A stretch of DNA of 64,000 nucleotides from assembly GCA_963971285.1 (NCBI GenBank), contig OZ020258.1, positions 10,622,614 to 10,686,613 on the forward strand, given 5' to 3'. This document shows, in pieces, positions 35,833 to 47,033 of this stretch. The notes under the pieces were generated by a model that did not search any database, was not told where the DNA came from, and saw nothing but the letters and a program-made list of their open reading frames with translations. A program made the translations under genes and the position numbers. The DNA comes from Astropecten irregularis (taxonomy: Eukaryota; Echinodermata; Asteroidea; Paxillosida; Astropectinidae). The number at the start of each line of letters is the position of its first letter. Within the stretch, counting starts at the first letter, position 1.

Positions 35833-36352
35833 ACCGCGCCTGGAATTACTTGGTGGCAACAAGCTGCCCCATTACACAAAACATTTCATCTGAAAGCGCT
35901 TTTTACTACATGAGAAATTTCGCGATGAAAACGTACGTCTTGAAGTTGAAGGGCCAATGTTTTTGGTTTCCTAATTTCCATTTACTGATTGCCTGTAAAA
36001 TGCTCCGTGTATAGGAGGTCCCTTTAAACATGAAGTGTAAGGTCGATCTTACTCCATAATAGGAATAGGTAGGGTTGAATGTTTTCTGATCGTGTGAATG
36101 TAAACCGTGTGGATGTTGTTTAGTGGCCAGGCAAACTTGTTGCTTATTAAGCCCGGGGCGTGTGTACGTGTACGGAGTTCATGGTCACGTCTTATACTAA
36201 TACTAGGATTATAGATCTGCAGATTACAAGGTTAGAGGGTCATCCAGGGTACTTCAAAATGAAGGCGATTCTTCAGCCCATTTTGGTGGAAGATGTTAGG
36301 TGTACTGTTAGTTAGTGTGAATGCTGGGGTACGGTTCCAAACATGATCATAG

Positions 36353-36501
36353 GGGTCGATTTCAGGAAGCCCTGCGATCGATCGCAACTCGTGTTACGAA
36401 GGATAACCCATCGTAGGGGGCCTATCCCACGTAGGGCTTCTATGCATCAAAAGTCATACGATTTATAGTAAGTTACGATGAGTTTGGTGAAATCTAACCC
36501 C
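36353..36501 (+). mobile_element. family D element
   Basis: GGGGTCGATTTCAGGAAGCC to TTTGGTGAAATCTAACCCC. Confidence 0.88.
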
Positions 36502-36537
36502 GGTGCTAGAGTAGGAGTCGGTGTGAACAGCTATTTT

Positions 36538-36903
36538 ATACAGTACAGGATTGGTAACAATATACCCAAATAGAAATGTTCACAAATTTACGTATAAACT
36601 TTCAGGATATGAAGATGATGCTGGTAGAAACATACCGTTACAATATTTCCGCCTGAAATGGTGTATTTGAGCAGAATTACGGTAGTAAAACAACGACCGA
36701 AAACAGTTTTGATCTCAGGGTAAGATCAAAACCATTCTTTATGTTTTATACGATAAATTGACTCGGGTTTTCGCTATTTTCTCGCGATTCAGAAGTCCGA
36801 TTGAGCTCAAATTTTCACAGAATATTATCATTTCATGTACATGCTGGATCAGACGAAGTGTGAGTGTTGTTCTGTGATCTTTACCAATCATGTATTATAC
36901 CTC
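36538..36903 (+). mobile_element. family B element
   Basis: TACAGTACAGGATTGGTAAC to ACCAATCATGTATTATACCT; both TTAA ends have decayed. Confidence 0.85.
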
Positions 36904-37880
36904 TTAGGGTGGGTTATCCAGATCGAAACATCGCCAAGGAACCTTTCTTTCGTTTGAAGCTCAACCTGCCATCCAAGGCTCAGTTTGACCGATAAGAAGA
37001 TTCTGTTGTTGTCACTGGAGCCGTGATAAAGTCGCCAATGTTTGATTATAATCATTGCCAAAATATGAAATGTATAAACATCACTGGCAACAACAATATC
37101 AAGTAGATCGGTTTCGAAGTTCAGAAAGATAATTGCCGATTTGGGTTACAGTATCCATGGGTCGGGTTTATTATGATTATCTATGTCAGTATGCGAGAAG
37201 TCATTTCAAGTGCAAAAAGGTGAGTCACGTATGATACGAAGGTCGATCGCTGGCACCCTGCGATGTTGGCGTGAATGTCACTGGCACGGTAAACTCGATT
37301 GGTTACCAGTTCCCTGTATTGCGACACCAACATTTGATTGCGTACATCGTTTGGGTATAATATTTCACACAGTGGAGTGTAAGATTTTCTCAAAAACAAA
37401 ATTGTGTCAAATTTGTTCCATAAAAATCATAATTTCTTTAAATTCCTATACAGTTTAATCTATACTACTTCAAACGTGTGTACGTCTTTCAGGTTAAATA
37501 GAAACTGTGACAGTGTATTTCTGTTAAGTTCATAGTATGAATACCAAAAAGTGATTAGCGTTCATTTAGGTTACTTAAACTTCCACTATGGCCCACTATT
37601 GTCCTCTTTACAAAACTGCTGAAATTCGGCGCCTTTTTTACTCGTCTGCTTTTGTAAACGCCTGCAACAATGTACAAAATGAAAAAGCAAAGAGAGAACC
37701 AGTCTATGATAATCAATAATTACGTGGACGCCGCGCGTACATTAAAGCGTTTTTCATTTTTGCTTTGTCAGTTTGCTGCCAAGATGGCGTCATGATGACG
37801 TCAGCGGCTGAGGTCCATTCAAATCTCCCTCTGAAAACCAACTCGCATTTCAAGTGATGGCGAAGGGAACAATAGAACTC
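36904..37880. other. no gene recognised
   Basis: Unique-looking; the mirrored 72- and 91-codon frames at 37181-37458 lack any domain. A TGACGTCA palindrome lies at about 37796. Confidence 0.45.
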
Positions 37881-37882
37881 CA

Positions 37883-38033
37883 GGGGTCAATTTCAACAAA
37901 CTCATCGTAACTTACAATCAATCGTAGGACTTTATATGATACATTACAGACCTCGCGGGAGATGCCCCCTGCGATGGGTTATCCTTCGTAACTCGAGTTA
38001 CGATCGATCGTAGGGCTTCGTGAAATCGACCCT
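37883..38033 (-). mobile_element. family D element
   Basis: GGGGTCAATTTCAACAAACT to GGGCTTCGTGAAATCGACCC. Confidence 0.88.
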
Positions 38034-38436
38034 TGCCGCCATTGTACCTTCGGGAAAGTTCCTTTCTAACTCAATAATTTGCAGAAATAAACGGATCCCA
38101 GTTTAGAAACTCCGATACGTGCGACTTACAATATTTTACACATTTCCTTTACTTTATCTGTCCCCAAGCTATGGGAGGGACCGAACAGCCTTTGGCCTTT
38201 GTCCACCAACTCATCGTTGACCAGCGGTCATCTTGTCCGATTTTGTCCTCTTCAATGTTCACCGATTATCATAATCTATCTGGACTTTAAACACTGTGTG
38301 TATTTGGTTGTCTGCGGTCGGATTGTTACTCAACTTATTACCAAATAATTATACTGACTATATCAGACAGCCTTATAGAAAGATCTCAACTGTGAAATTA
38401 CTAAATATGGTCTGCTCTTGATCCGCTATGTATACA

Positions 38437-38873
38437 GGGTGTCCCAGAAAAAAACTGCAACACTGTGTCGGGAACCATTATGTTAAAATTAAACTGTCTT
38501 TCACTTCAAGATTCAGCTATATGATACAACCAAATCTTGGCTATCACCGTGTAGAATTTAAGCAAAATCGAGCTGAAATTGGCGAAAATATTACCAATTG
38601 AAAGAGTGCTCTTTAAAAACAAATTTGCAGTATTCCAGAATAAGTGGTCAATATACACACATAATGTGCATTGAAAGAAAGATGAAAATTGGGTTTTTGA
38701 GGTTGGGTGATTCAGTCTGAGTTTTTTCTCTCAATTTCAGTCCAATTTTTGCTTAAATTCTACATGGTGATAGCCAAGACATGGCTGTATCATATATGTG
38801 AATCTTGAAGTGATGAAAAGTTTAATTTTCATATAATAGTTCTCGACACAAAGTGTTGCGTTTTGTGGGACAC
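38437..38873. mobile_element. family J near-palindromic element, mariner-style termini
   Basis: Termini GGGTGTCCCAGAAAAAAA and TTTTGTGGGACACC are flanked by TA-rich sequence. The interior is one large inverted repeat (AATTAAACTGTCTTTCACTT mirrored near 38812). Homologous to 23965-24378. Non-coding. Confidence 0.8.
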
Positions 38874-39123
38874 CATATATAGCAACGAGAAGACGAAATT
38901 GATATGTTTGGTGTAATGATGGCCAGTCATTATGTGAAAGGTGTCCCTTTCATCACCTTTCAATTATTTATGGGCAAAACTTTCCAACTCAGTTTTTTTT
39001 TACCGCAAGAAGATTTCCTGTGCATAATAGTGTTGGGTTTCAACAGACATAGTGGTTCCTCTTTCCTGCTAAAATTAGTGGTAGAATATCTCAGCTTTGA
39101 GAACTTTGCTCTATATCGAGTTT

Positions 39124-39619
39124 TTAAAGGTATAATACATGATTAGTACCGGTAAAGGTCACAGAACAGCACTCACACTTTGTCTGATCCAATATGTGCA
39201 TGCATGAAATATCAAACCTGTGAAAATGTGAGCTCAATAGCACTGCGCACTTGCGCTAAAAATAGCACCGAACCTCAGACAAACATTGCAACCTGCCATG
39301 CAAATGTGTGGTGAGTGGGGGTATGTGAGCGGGTGCATGTTTGGTGTGACGTCATTAGTAGTGCGGAACGCTATTGGACATCTGAGTCACGAGAAAATAG
39401 CGAAAACCCGACTCCATTTTTCTTATAAATCATAAAGAATGGTTTTGATCTTACCCCGCGAGATCAAAACTGTTTTCGGTCTTTGTTTGACTAATTTCTA
39501 GATAAATACACCATTCCAGGCGGCAATATGTTAACGGTATGTTTCCACTATCTTCATGTCCTGTACGTACGTGAACATTTCTGTTTGGATATGTTACCAA
39601 TCCTGTACCGTACCTTTAA
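39124..39619 (-). mobile_element. family B element with nested insert
   Basis: TTAAAGGTATAATACATGAT to ATCCTGTACCGTACCTTTAA, with TTAA at both ends. A segment of about 137 bp foreign to the family lies at 39238-39374. Confidence 0.88.
39238..39374. mobile_element. 137-bp insert inside family B
   Basis: It interrupts GAGCTCAAT/CGGACATCTG. Its ends GCACTGCGCAC and GTGCGGAACGC are imperfect inverted repeats flanked by TA. No other copy was noticed. Confidence 0.6.
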
Positions 39620-39776
39620 ATTTTGGAAATCCCTTTTCATGTCCAAGAAGTGACGTTAAGTCAATAGCATGTGCGTGCAAGTTATATTTTCTTTTGCTTC
39701 GTGTGTGTGAGTAAACACCCAACAACTGATCAAATAAAAAACAAGATAATTGGTTTTGAGTGTGATAACGCCGTTT

Positions 39777-40142
39777 TTAAAGGGTAATACCATGCTTCGG
39801 TTTTTATCGAAGAAATACAGATTCATGTGCATAAATATCAAGTAATACAGTAACAGTCATCTGTGAAAAATTTCAGTTCCATACGGTGCCCACTTTTTTA
39901 GAAAACAGTGAAAAACAGCCACAGTATTTCTTAAATCTTTACTCTTTTATGTTTGATCTGTTAAAAAATCGAAAAGATTTGCGGTCGTTGTTTGACTAAT
40001 TTCTGTATGAATACACCATTTCAGGCGGAACCATTTTAACGGTATGTTTTTACCATCACCATCTTCATACCCTGTAAGTTATACGTAATATCTGTGAACA
40101 TTTCTGTTTTGGTGTCTCACCAAAGTATGATACTACCTTTAA
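39777..40142 (+). mobile_element. family A element
   Basis: TTAAAGGGTAATACCATGCT to AAGTATGATACTACCTTTAA, with TTAA at both ends. Confidence 0.9.
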
Positions 40143-40469
40143 ATAATGACATACGTGTATATTGGGACTTAATTTGGCAGAATATGTACTGTAGTAACGC
40201 ACAGTGCCTGCTCTTTGCTGTAGGCCTGTTGGCTCCAAGCGTGCTTGCTTGAAAACTTTATCGTAGATTATTCCAAACGTTCAATGCACTTCGGCCTGAC
40301 GGACATTAATCATTCTAAATTAAAGGTATATTCCACCATTAGTCCTGGTTTTTTGTTTGCTTTGTGGTTATTTTTGTTTGTTTGTTTGCTGCGGTGTTGA
40401 CTGTGATGTGTTTGTGGAAAGAGAACATTTCAATCCTTTCTCAAAATGCACGTCACAAAATTAAGGTGC

Positions 40470-40746
40470 TTAAAGGTCTACCATACTTTGGTAGCATACC
40501 GAAACAGAAATCTTCACAGATTTACTTATAACGTATACAGGTATAAGATGGTGATGGTAGAGAAACATACCGTTGAACTTTTTATGTGCCTGGAATGCTA
40601 TATTTATCCAGAAAAGAGTAATTTTGATCTTTTAGAGATGAAAAAGGGTGAAAAGAGTTTGAAAAGACTCAGTTCGCGTTTTTTTTTTTACTGTTTTCTC
40701 AAAAGGTGGGCACCGTATGGGACTGGACATTTCACATGATATTACC
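40470..40746 (-). mobile_element. family A element, diverged and truncated
   Basis: TTAAAGGTCTACCATACTTT, then CGAAACAGAAATCTTCACAG and GGTGGGCACCGTATGGGACT. The far TIR is absent. Confidence 0.75.
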
Positions 40747-41007
40747 TATAATATGTTTTCGAGAAAAAAAAGGTATTACTAAAATTCCACTTATTCCCTG
40801 GATGTTTTCAGTGTCTGTTCAATTTCAGGGTTTTATTCAGTGTAGCTATTGGTTGTTTAAATTTCCGCTCGTTCATACAAAGTTTGCCAGTAGTTTCTGG
40901 TTGTTTCTCATGGTTTTGGCTCAAGCGGGCCTCCGTCGCCCCTAAAAATTGTGAAAATTAATAAGTGAAAACCGTTCAGGGGCTATGCGTACGCATCCCC
41001 ATTTAAA

Positions 41008-41153
41008 GAGAAGGGATTTCACCAAACTCATCGTAACTTACTCAATCGTAGGACTTAAGCCCCACGTGGAAGTCCTAGGCTATAGGTTACGATCATTATT
41101 CTTCGTATCTCGAGTTACGATCGATCGTAAAGGGCGTCGTATAATCGACCCCA
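41008..41153 (-). mobile_element. family D element
   Basis: AGGGATTTCACCAAACTCAT to ATAATCGACCCC, with the core CTCGAGTTACGATCGATCGT. Confidence 0.85.
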
Positions 41154-41259
41154 GATCTTGTGCAATAATTCATGGGAATTTATGTGCGCCTAATGAGCTA
41201 TAGTTTCATCATATTTCTTTAATTTAAAACTGGTTAATGTTCAAAAGTTTGCTTGTTTA

Positions 41260-41660
41260 CAGCAATCCTAAAGTTATAATTTTAAAATGGTTGAAATGTT
41301 CGCAAAACAAATCAAGGATCAGACTAGTCATTTAAGTGTTCGTGGACGAGCACGGAGCTGTTCCAAATTATTTGATCAGCTTTATAAGCTCTGATGACGT
41401 CATGATGACGTCACGGCCATTTCCAAAGCAGCATGCATAAATAGGGATCGATTTAACAAAGCTTTTGCGAAAAGAATCATTACCGTAGCATTTGTCATTC
41501 TCGAGATATGCTGCAAACATAAATTATGCCTTTGGATGACGTCATTATGACGTCACAGTTATTGTCACATGTGCATATCCACAGGATCAAAGTTACAATT
41601 TCTCCGGTTGAAATGTTCGCAAAAACTGACATCACGGATCAGGAAAAAAGAAAAACATCG
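41260..41660. repeat. diverged duplication with four CRE palindromes
   Basis: TGACGTCA occurs at 41395, 41406, 41537 and 41548, as two pairs with the same 11-bp spacing. GGTTGAAATGTTCGCAAAA also occurs twice (about 41289 and 41608). No coding frame is supported. Confidence 0.6.
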
Positions 41661-42007
41661 TGAAATTGTTAGCATTCTGCACATTGCACAAACACTGAAT
41701 TTAATTTCATTTGCAGAACCTATAACCTCATTGTGCAATAGGCAAGCACGGGCTCCATACGGTATGGTATAATTTCAGTAATGTGGAGTTGTTATGCGCA
41801 AGAAGCATGCACTTTTTGCACTGTACAAACACTCTACAGATAAGCACGCACGGACCTTGTACCTATTTTATCAAACTGTTCTAGAGATACCAGCGCCTGT
41901 TTACCAATGGTACTCCCCGGAAAGCTCGGGTTTGTGTCATCGATAAACCCGGTATTTGCCAATGTTTTTTTTTTCTAGAACGAGGTGATCTCTATAATCT
42001 CTCCCCA

Positions 42008-42246
42008 GGGGCCAATTTCATAGAGCTGCTTAGCACACACAAAAATTGCTTAGCACAAAAATAGCTTGCCCAATAAAACAAACCAAATTCCATTTGATAT
42101 TCATGGTCGGCGAACAACAGCCAAAGAACAAATTGTAAGTGATACACAACACACGGAAATTTGGTTGTTAATCCTGTTTTTTTACTGAGACAGAAATGTC
42201 ATGCTTAGCGAGTTTTTGTGCTACGCAGCTCTATGAAATTAGCCCC
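42008..42246. mobile_element. family F element
   Basis: GGGGCCAATTTCATAGAGCT at the left and AGCTCTATGAAATTAGCCCC at the right, with repeated GCTTAGCACA motifs. About 239 bp, non-coding. Confidence 0.9.
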
Positions 42247-42874
42247 TGGTCTTATCCCGTGTCCAGGGGCCAGTATATTCGTACGTTTCGATGGCAACGC
42301 CTCTTGGCTTGACAGCTGGCGTGTTGAAATCGGTCTTTCGGCCTCGGATCGAAGTCCAGAGAATTGCGCAACTTTTAGAGAGGTGTTTCCCTCCCTTTGC
42401 GGTTTCATATTTTTTTCTGTCACTACATGTCATTGCAATGATTGCATAGTGTATAATTATGGCACTTGTACTTTGAAATGTAAAGTTCAAGTTAGTGATA
42501 GGGGCTATATTCTCTTATGAATCTGGGAGTTTTCTAATTTGGGTGGTCGAGGCCTTAAAAATAGAAGTGTGCGATCGAGGGAAACATATTATTATGACAC
42601 CATGATTGCTGTAAGGGGTTTTTGCATACAAATCGTGAACAATAATTTCAGATAATTATTCATATTTGAGGGGACATTCCCATTCACTCTTGCACAACTT
42701 TAATAACTTAGGCCTATACCTATTTCTAAAAATTCCGCTAAAATCATTGAACTTACAATTACTTTTATAAATCCAACAATTTGGCTCTAGACATGCAATC
42801 GTAAATATTGTAAAGGAATAGAAATCATTGAATAAACCAGAGAGGAAAATTACATTAATTCGCGTCATTCAAAT
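42247..42874. other. no gene recognised
   Basis: Mirrored frames of up to 100 codons at 42205-42520 have no recognisable domain. Confidence 0.45.
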
Positions 42875-43303
42875 TAAAGGTAGAATACAGGATTGCTAAC
42901 ATACTCAAACACAAATGTTTGAGAAAGATCCTGCTAGCATCGAAACGCGTCAAGCCCTCCTAACTCCAAGCAAACAGAAATGTTCACAGATTTACGTATG
43001 ACTTCCAGGATATGAAGATGGTGCTGGTAGAAACAAACCGTTAACATATTCTGCCTGAAATGCTGTATTTATCCAGAAATTAGTAAAAACAAAGACCGAA
43101 AACAGTTTTAATCTCGAGGTGATATCAAAACCATTCTTTATTTTTTATAAGAAAATAATGAGTCGAGTTTTTGCTATTTTCTCGTGACTCAAATGTCCTA
43201 TTAAGCTCAAATATTCACAGGCTTATCATTTCATGTACATGCTGGATCAGACAAAGTGTGAGTGCTGTTCTGTGACCTTTACAAATCATGTATCATACCT
43301 TTG
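42875..43303 (+). mobile_element. family B element with nested family I insert
   Basis: TTAAAGGTAGAATACAGGAT to CAAATCATGTATCATACCTT. A 51-bp foreign segment interrupts the CAAACAGAAATGTTCAC motif. Confidence 0.88.
42920..42970 (+). mobile_element. family I 51-bp insert with 14-bp target duplication
   Basis: TGAGAAAGATCCTGCTAGCA, then TCGAAACGCGTCAAGCCC and TCCTAACTCCAAG. It is flanked by CAAACACAAATGTT (42906-42919) and CAAACAGAAATGTT (42971-42984). Confidence 0.8.
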
Positions 43304-43307
43304 AACC

Positions 43308-43400
43308 AGCATAACCGGAAGTGGGGTTCGAAACCGCGACCACTGAACACGGCGCATCGGCACTCTACATACACCAACCGAACCTCCAGCCCTGTATTGG
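43308..43400 (-). mobile_element. possible tRNA-derived SINE head
   Basis: On minus, GGTTGGTGTATGTAGAGTG resembles an A-box region and GGTCGCGGTTTCGAACCCC a B box with one extra T. No tail is recognised. Confidence 0.35.
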
Positions 43401-43559
43401 CCGTGTATAAAGGAATTGTGGAGAAATCGTCTTTAAAATCCCCACTAAAAATTCGAAACATTTTTTAGGGCTGGAAATAAAGTTTGGTGAGGGCAAGTTT
43501 TCCATTGCAAGGGGCACTTCCATTGGAAAATCATAATGTCTATGGAAACATTTCAAGGG

Positions 43560-43640
43560 GCACCAAGGCCAAGAACCAGGGCAACGAAGGCCAAGAACCA
43601 GGGCAACGAAGTCCACGAACCAGGGCAATGAAGGCCATGG
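43560..43640. repeat. 22-bp minisatellite, about 3.5 units
   Basis: AAGGCCAAGAACCAGGGCAA with CG repeats at 43565, 43587 and 43609. Confidence 0.85.
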
Positions 43641-43865
43641 ACCCCACGGCCTCCGTTTATTTCCAGGCTTGATTTCTTCACAAATGATGAGACATTGCTC
43701 TAAATATGCAGAATAAAAGCCACAGACACACTCAAAAACAGGCCCTGACAATATAATTGCTACATCTACAACACTTATTGCATCACTGATATAATTGGTT
43801 CACCACTACAACCGCTGGAATCAACAGCATCGAACAAAAAAAACTACCATCCACTGAAACTTGAT

Positions 43866-44232
43866 TTAAAGGTAGTATATCATACTTTGGTAAGAAACCA
43901 AAACAGAAATGTTCACATATTTACCTTTAACTTACAAAGTATGAAGATGATGCTGGTAGAAACATACCGTTACAATTTATCCGCCTGGAATGGCGTATTT
44001 ATCCAGATATTAGTAAAACAATTATCGATAAATCTTTTTGATCTTTTAAAAGATCAAAAATAAAAGAGAAAAGACTTAAGAAATACTGTGGCTGTTTTTC
44101 ACTTTTTTCTCAAAAAGTAGGCACCGTATGGGACTGATATTTGCACAGATGACTGTTACTGTATCTGTCTTGATATTTGTGGCCATGAATCTGTATTTCT
44201 TTGACATAAACCAAAGTATGATATTACCTTTA
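43866..44232 (-). mobile_element. family A element with duplicated terminus
   Basis: TTAAAGGTAGTATATCATAC to AAGTATGATATTACCTTTAA, with TTAA at both ends; the last 20 bp are repeated once more to about 44252. Confidence 0.9.
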
Positions 44233-44599
44233 AGTATGATATTACCTTTAAAGAAAAAAAGAGGGAGACATAGATACCCTTGTGCCAACAACTAATAATT
44301 TATCAGCGGAAGATGATTAAGCTCACTTGCCGCATATGAAAATATGGGACTGTTGCTGTAAAGCCGCTAGCTGGATAGGCATTTCCGATCCTGACAGTAT
44401 CGATTTCAAATACCATGCCCAACTCGAAAAACAGGAAAGGAGATTCACCATTTAGACAAATACTGGAGCGTATTGAAGCTATTTCCACCATCATTTGCAT
44501 GCATGCAACGCGTAAACATGTTAGTTTCTCACGGTGTAATTTTGGAATGGCGGTTGTGTTTCAGTAAATGTTGTTGGTTGTTGTTTTTAGTCTGACTTT

Positions 44600-44931
44600 A
44601 TGGAAATGGCATACGGATCATTGGGTTTCAGTCTAAGAATCTTCTTCTTGTCGTGTCCACTCACATCAGATGTTTCAGTCAAAGCTGGACACAGCTCCTA
44701 GCAACATCATTGCACTCTGCAAGGTCCTCAGCTTTGCATTTTGTACTCCAGTAAAAGACACTTTAAGGGGCGCTCCATAGTTTGTGGCTCAGTGCCACAG
44801 GTCACATCATTAGTGTCTTGGAAGCCCCACTTCTTGAGAGACACCCTGTATCGGCCAGTTCTAGATCTCAGTCTCAGACCAGGTTGAGTCTGCATCAGTA
44901 GGGAGCTCTTCGGAGCCACTATAGGAGCCAT
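44600..44931 (-). pseudogene. decayed LINE-type polyprotein C-terminus
   Basis: The minus frame gives RLRSRTGRYRVSLKKWGF, then a CGTEPQTMERPLKC zinc-knuckle-like segment and LLLEY. After a frameshift near 44740 the reading continues as AEDLAECNDVARSCVQL, with stops where Trp codons would be expected (TGA for TGG). This layout (RTG, KWG, CG..QTM..LL.C, EDL.E) is typical of the C-terminal tail of non-LTR retrotransposon ORF2 in invertebrates. No reverse transcriptase domain remains. Confidence 0.6.
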
Positions 44932-45109
44932 TTGTCATTATTTCGGCAAGATATTCTCCTGACATTTGGATAAACCTATACATTTGAAAAGCTTAAAAAG
45001 AAAACAAACAAACAAACAAATGGAACGCCAATTGTAGGAACTGAAATTAAAGGCTATTTGATGCATGTATTATCTGCATCAACCCAAATATTGATCTGAA
45101 ATCTATAAA

Positions 45110-45233
45110 ATGCTTGGAGTTAGGAGGGCCTGACGTTTCGATCCTATCTTCCTCAAAAGTTAAATGGTCAATCTCCTTTGAGAAAGATCCTGCTGTAGGA
45201 TCGAAACGTCAGGCCCTCCTTACACCAAGCATG
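45110..45233. mobile_element. family I inverted pair
   Basis: ATGCTTGGAGTTAGGAGGGC with CTGACGTTTCGATCCTA at the left mirrors TAGGATCGAAACGTCAGG with CCCTCCTTACACCAAGCAT at the right. The arms are about 38 bp, and the right half is a full family I unit. Confidence 0.85.
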
Positions 45234-45260
45234 AACTTATATTTAGTATCTATAAAACCA

Positions 45261-45465
45261 GGGATCAATTTCATGGAGCTGTTTAGCACACAGAAATGTG
45301 CTCAGCACGAAATGTCTTGCTCAATAAAACCAACCACCATTAAGAATTCCAATATGGCCTATGGTCAGCGAACAACAGCCAAAGAACAATCACAAGTAAT
45401 ACACAACACATTGACATTTGGTTGCTAATCCTGTTTTTTGGAGACAGGGCCGTGAAATTGGCCCC
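45261..45465. mobile_element. family F element
   Basis: GGGATCAATTTCATGGAGCT to CCGTGAAATTGGCCCC. Confidence 0.82.
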
Positions 45466-45719
45466 AGAACCCGTTCGTTATTCGTTCAGTGTTTCCTGAA
45501 TTTTTTGCTGTAGTTTGCTTATACGGTTGAAGTTTCATTCGTATAATCTTACTCGAATGTGTTTTCTTTCTTTTTTTGTTTCTCCGTGCAGACAGGCTGT
45601 ACCCCCCCCCCCCGAAGTTGACATGTGAAGCGCCCTCAACGGCGTCGTAATGAGTACTCGAGCACAGCAAGTTGCACAAAGGCCTTCCCTAAGAGGTTCG
45701 TACCTAAACTTTTCTATTC

Positions 45720-46059
45720 TTAAAGGTAGTATTATACATTGGTTTTTGTCAATGAAATACAGATTCATGGGCACAAATATCAAGACAGAATTTCAGTCCT
45801 ATACGGTGCCCACTTTTTCAAAAAACAGTGAAAACGGGCACAGTATTTCTTAACTCTTTTCTCTTTAATTTTGATCTTTTAAAAGATCAAAAAGATTTTC
45901 GGTCGTCGTTTTACTAATTTCTGGATAAATACAGCATTTCAGGCGGAACAATTTTAACGGTATGTTACTACCACCACCATCTTCATACCCTGTAAGTTAT
46001 AGTTAAATCTGTGAACATTTCTGTTTTGGTTTCTTACCAAAGTATGATACTGCCTTTAA
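45720..46059 (+). mobile_element. family A element
   Basis: TTAAAGGTAGTATTATACAT to AAGTATGATACTGCCTTTAA, with TTAA at both ends; a short deletion removes the TACAGTAACAGTCATC region. Confidence 0.9.
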
Positions 46060-46275
46060 AAAGACATTTACTGGCACAATGTCATGATTTGTAAAAAGGG
46101 AAGATTTGAGTTTTTCAGCGGAGATGTTAGTGAGTCTAGGAACGTCCTATGTTTATAGTCTTCGAGTCCTAATTGTTTTTGTTAGGGTTCTCCGTCACTC
46201 TTGTCGCTTAGAACCGATAAATGAGCGGCAGGTTCCCAGTCCGAGAACAAAATGGTTGCCCTAACCAAAATGAGC

Positions 46276-46567
46276 CGTCTTCTGCAAACATACTGTGAAA
46301 ATATTTCTACCTGAAATTCTGTATTTATCCAGGAAAGAGTAAAAACAAAACACCAGAAAAATTTTGATTTTGGCAAGATTAAAATGAGACAGCTATTACC
46401 CTATTCACATACAATTTGGCGTAACAATTGCAACTGTTTTTTCTACTGTTTCCAATGATCAATTGAGCTGAAAATGTCACATGTTTGTTTCTATTTCATG
46501 ACAAATCAAATTATGAGCAGCCTGCAGCTGCTCAGTCCCCTTTTTGCCTATGTTGTACATCCCTTTA
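46276..46567. mobile_element. diverged A/B/C-related fragment
   Basis: TCTACCTGAAATTCTGTATT with TATCCAGGAAAGAGTAAAA, and a CATCCCTTTAA end as in family C. Confidence 0.5.
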
Positions 46568-46579
46568 AGTCCTCAATTG

Positions 46580-47030
46580 CTAAATTCTTCTTAGTCAATG
46601 TTGTTATTAATGTAGACATTATGTATCTTTCGCTCACTGTCAAAATTGTTAAAACAAATCTTCGCGTGTCGTCAATACACGGCGACGGTCAACCGTCCAA
46701 CCCTTCATAAGTCCCTATCACCAACAGAGGGTTAATGCATGGAATTACATACGTATGTTTTAACTTGTTGATTCAGCTTTCAATCGATGTCAAGTGGCCC
46801 CCGTTGATTTTTTGGTCTTTGATTGACAGTCCTGGTTTGATTGACATGTCTGGGAAATGTGTGGAACCGCAGACCGTGTCTGTGATGCGATACCAGTGCG
46901 GTCGCGTGCGTGGGGGACGGGTTGGGCATGCAGCGCACTGAGTGACGCGTGATGCAACAGCGGAATAAAAGTTCCAATCAGCCTTCTTGTGTCCGGTCGG
47001 GCCTTCCTTAGATATGAGTCAAAAAGGCCA
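46580..47030. other. no gene recognised
   Basis: Unique-looking; mirrored 65-68-codon frames carry no domain. Confidence 0.4.
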
Positions 47031-47033
47031 TAT

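Noticed and set aside
42205..42520. Overlapping frames of 72-100 codons on both strands
   Set aside because: No domain, no splice context, and they partly overlap a family F element end.
43365..43751. A 128-codon minus frame with Trp/Pro-rich segment
   Set aside because: It is produced by the 22-bp minisatellite and flanking sequence; no domain.
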